Part shown: piece after piece, positions 60,330-60,456 of the stretch | Layout of the letters: the number at the start of each line of letters is the position of its first letter | Position numbering within the stretch: the first letter of the stretch is position 1 | NCBI GenBank assembly: GCA_902470805.1 | Contig: CABRHX010000013.1 | Span: 1-60,456, forward strand | Reading direction: 5' to 3' | DNA: 60,456 bases | From: an uncultured Collinsella sp. | GTDB taxonomy: Bacteria > Actinomycetota > Coriobacteriia > Coriobacteriales > Coriobacteriaceae | The notes under the pieces: model-generated | Database searches by the model: none | What the model was told of the DNA's origin: nothing | The model's input: only the letters and a program-made list of their open reading frames with translations | Position numbers and translations under genes: made by a program

Positions 60330-60456
60330 AGACCATTCCGAACCAGGCCTCTTGTCAGCCCCAAGTGATCCGTTTTCCTCCGTCCCCAACGGATCAATAA
60401 GAGACGATATGAGCAGGACATAAAAACATTGAGAGCCCCTGCTGCATGAAAGACCG

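Overview
The window reads as a stretch of chromosome from a gut coriobacterium, most likely Collinsella or a close relative. This is inferred from high GC, Shine-Dalgarno-led genes, a type III glutamine synthetase, an LPXTG pilus operon and many small hairpin repeats between genes. No species marker was read and no search was run. No phage, insertion sequence, CRISPR array or tRNA gene was recognised.

Layout. 0.1-2.2 kb: glnN behind a candidate GlnR-type operator. 2.6-6.9 kb: metF, a separate MetH activation-domain protein and metH as one operon. 7-10 kb: a PFL/DUF711 protein, a methyltransferase and YhbY. 10-13 kb: a 999-residue ATPase regulator with a SARP/BTAD-like C-terminus. 13.5-17.4 kb (minus strand): rplM-rpsI, glmM, a PTS EIIA protein and nagB, linking amino sugars to the cell wall. 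17.6-21 kb: patatin, tmRNA and a RelB-like/PIN toxin-antitoxin pair. 21-23.5 kb: a P1B-type ATPase with a DUF6110 partner behind a dyad operator. 23.6-28.3 kb: a YbtPQ/IrtAB-like ABC pair with a divergent AraC regulator. 28.4-33.7 kb: a DUF4143 ATPase and gatCAB. 34-44.6 kb: a class C sortase, an AbiE-type toxin-antitoxin, a duplicated RNA/small-peptide module, then the pilus operon (tip, minor and major pilin). 45-51 kb: HAD hydrolase, MFS, moaA with a moaC-mobB fusion, and a lone nuclease-like gene between hairpin repeats. 51.5-57.7 kb: a heterodimeric ABC exporter and a MATE pump with its MerR regulator. 57.8-60 kb: ligA, then a MITE-like inverted repeat.

The least explained signals are intergenic. 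(1) Two elements (8.4 and 30.1 kb) lie just after stop codons. They have unrelated but near-perfect 31-41 bp outer arms, share two invariant internal motifs at identical spacing, and have a compensated 9-bp apical stem. (2) A 253-bp module at 36.85-37.58 kb is duplicated: a small RNA with compensated stems and a terminator converges on a 49-codon hydrophobic/basic peptide. One copy of the peptide gene is broken, and a LexA-like box lies nearby. (3) Four exactly 65-bp hairpins and six related 25-33 bp hairpins are scattered between genes. These three are the best candidates for something undescribed.
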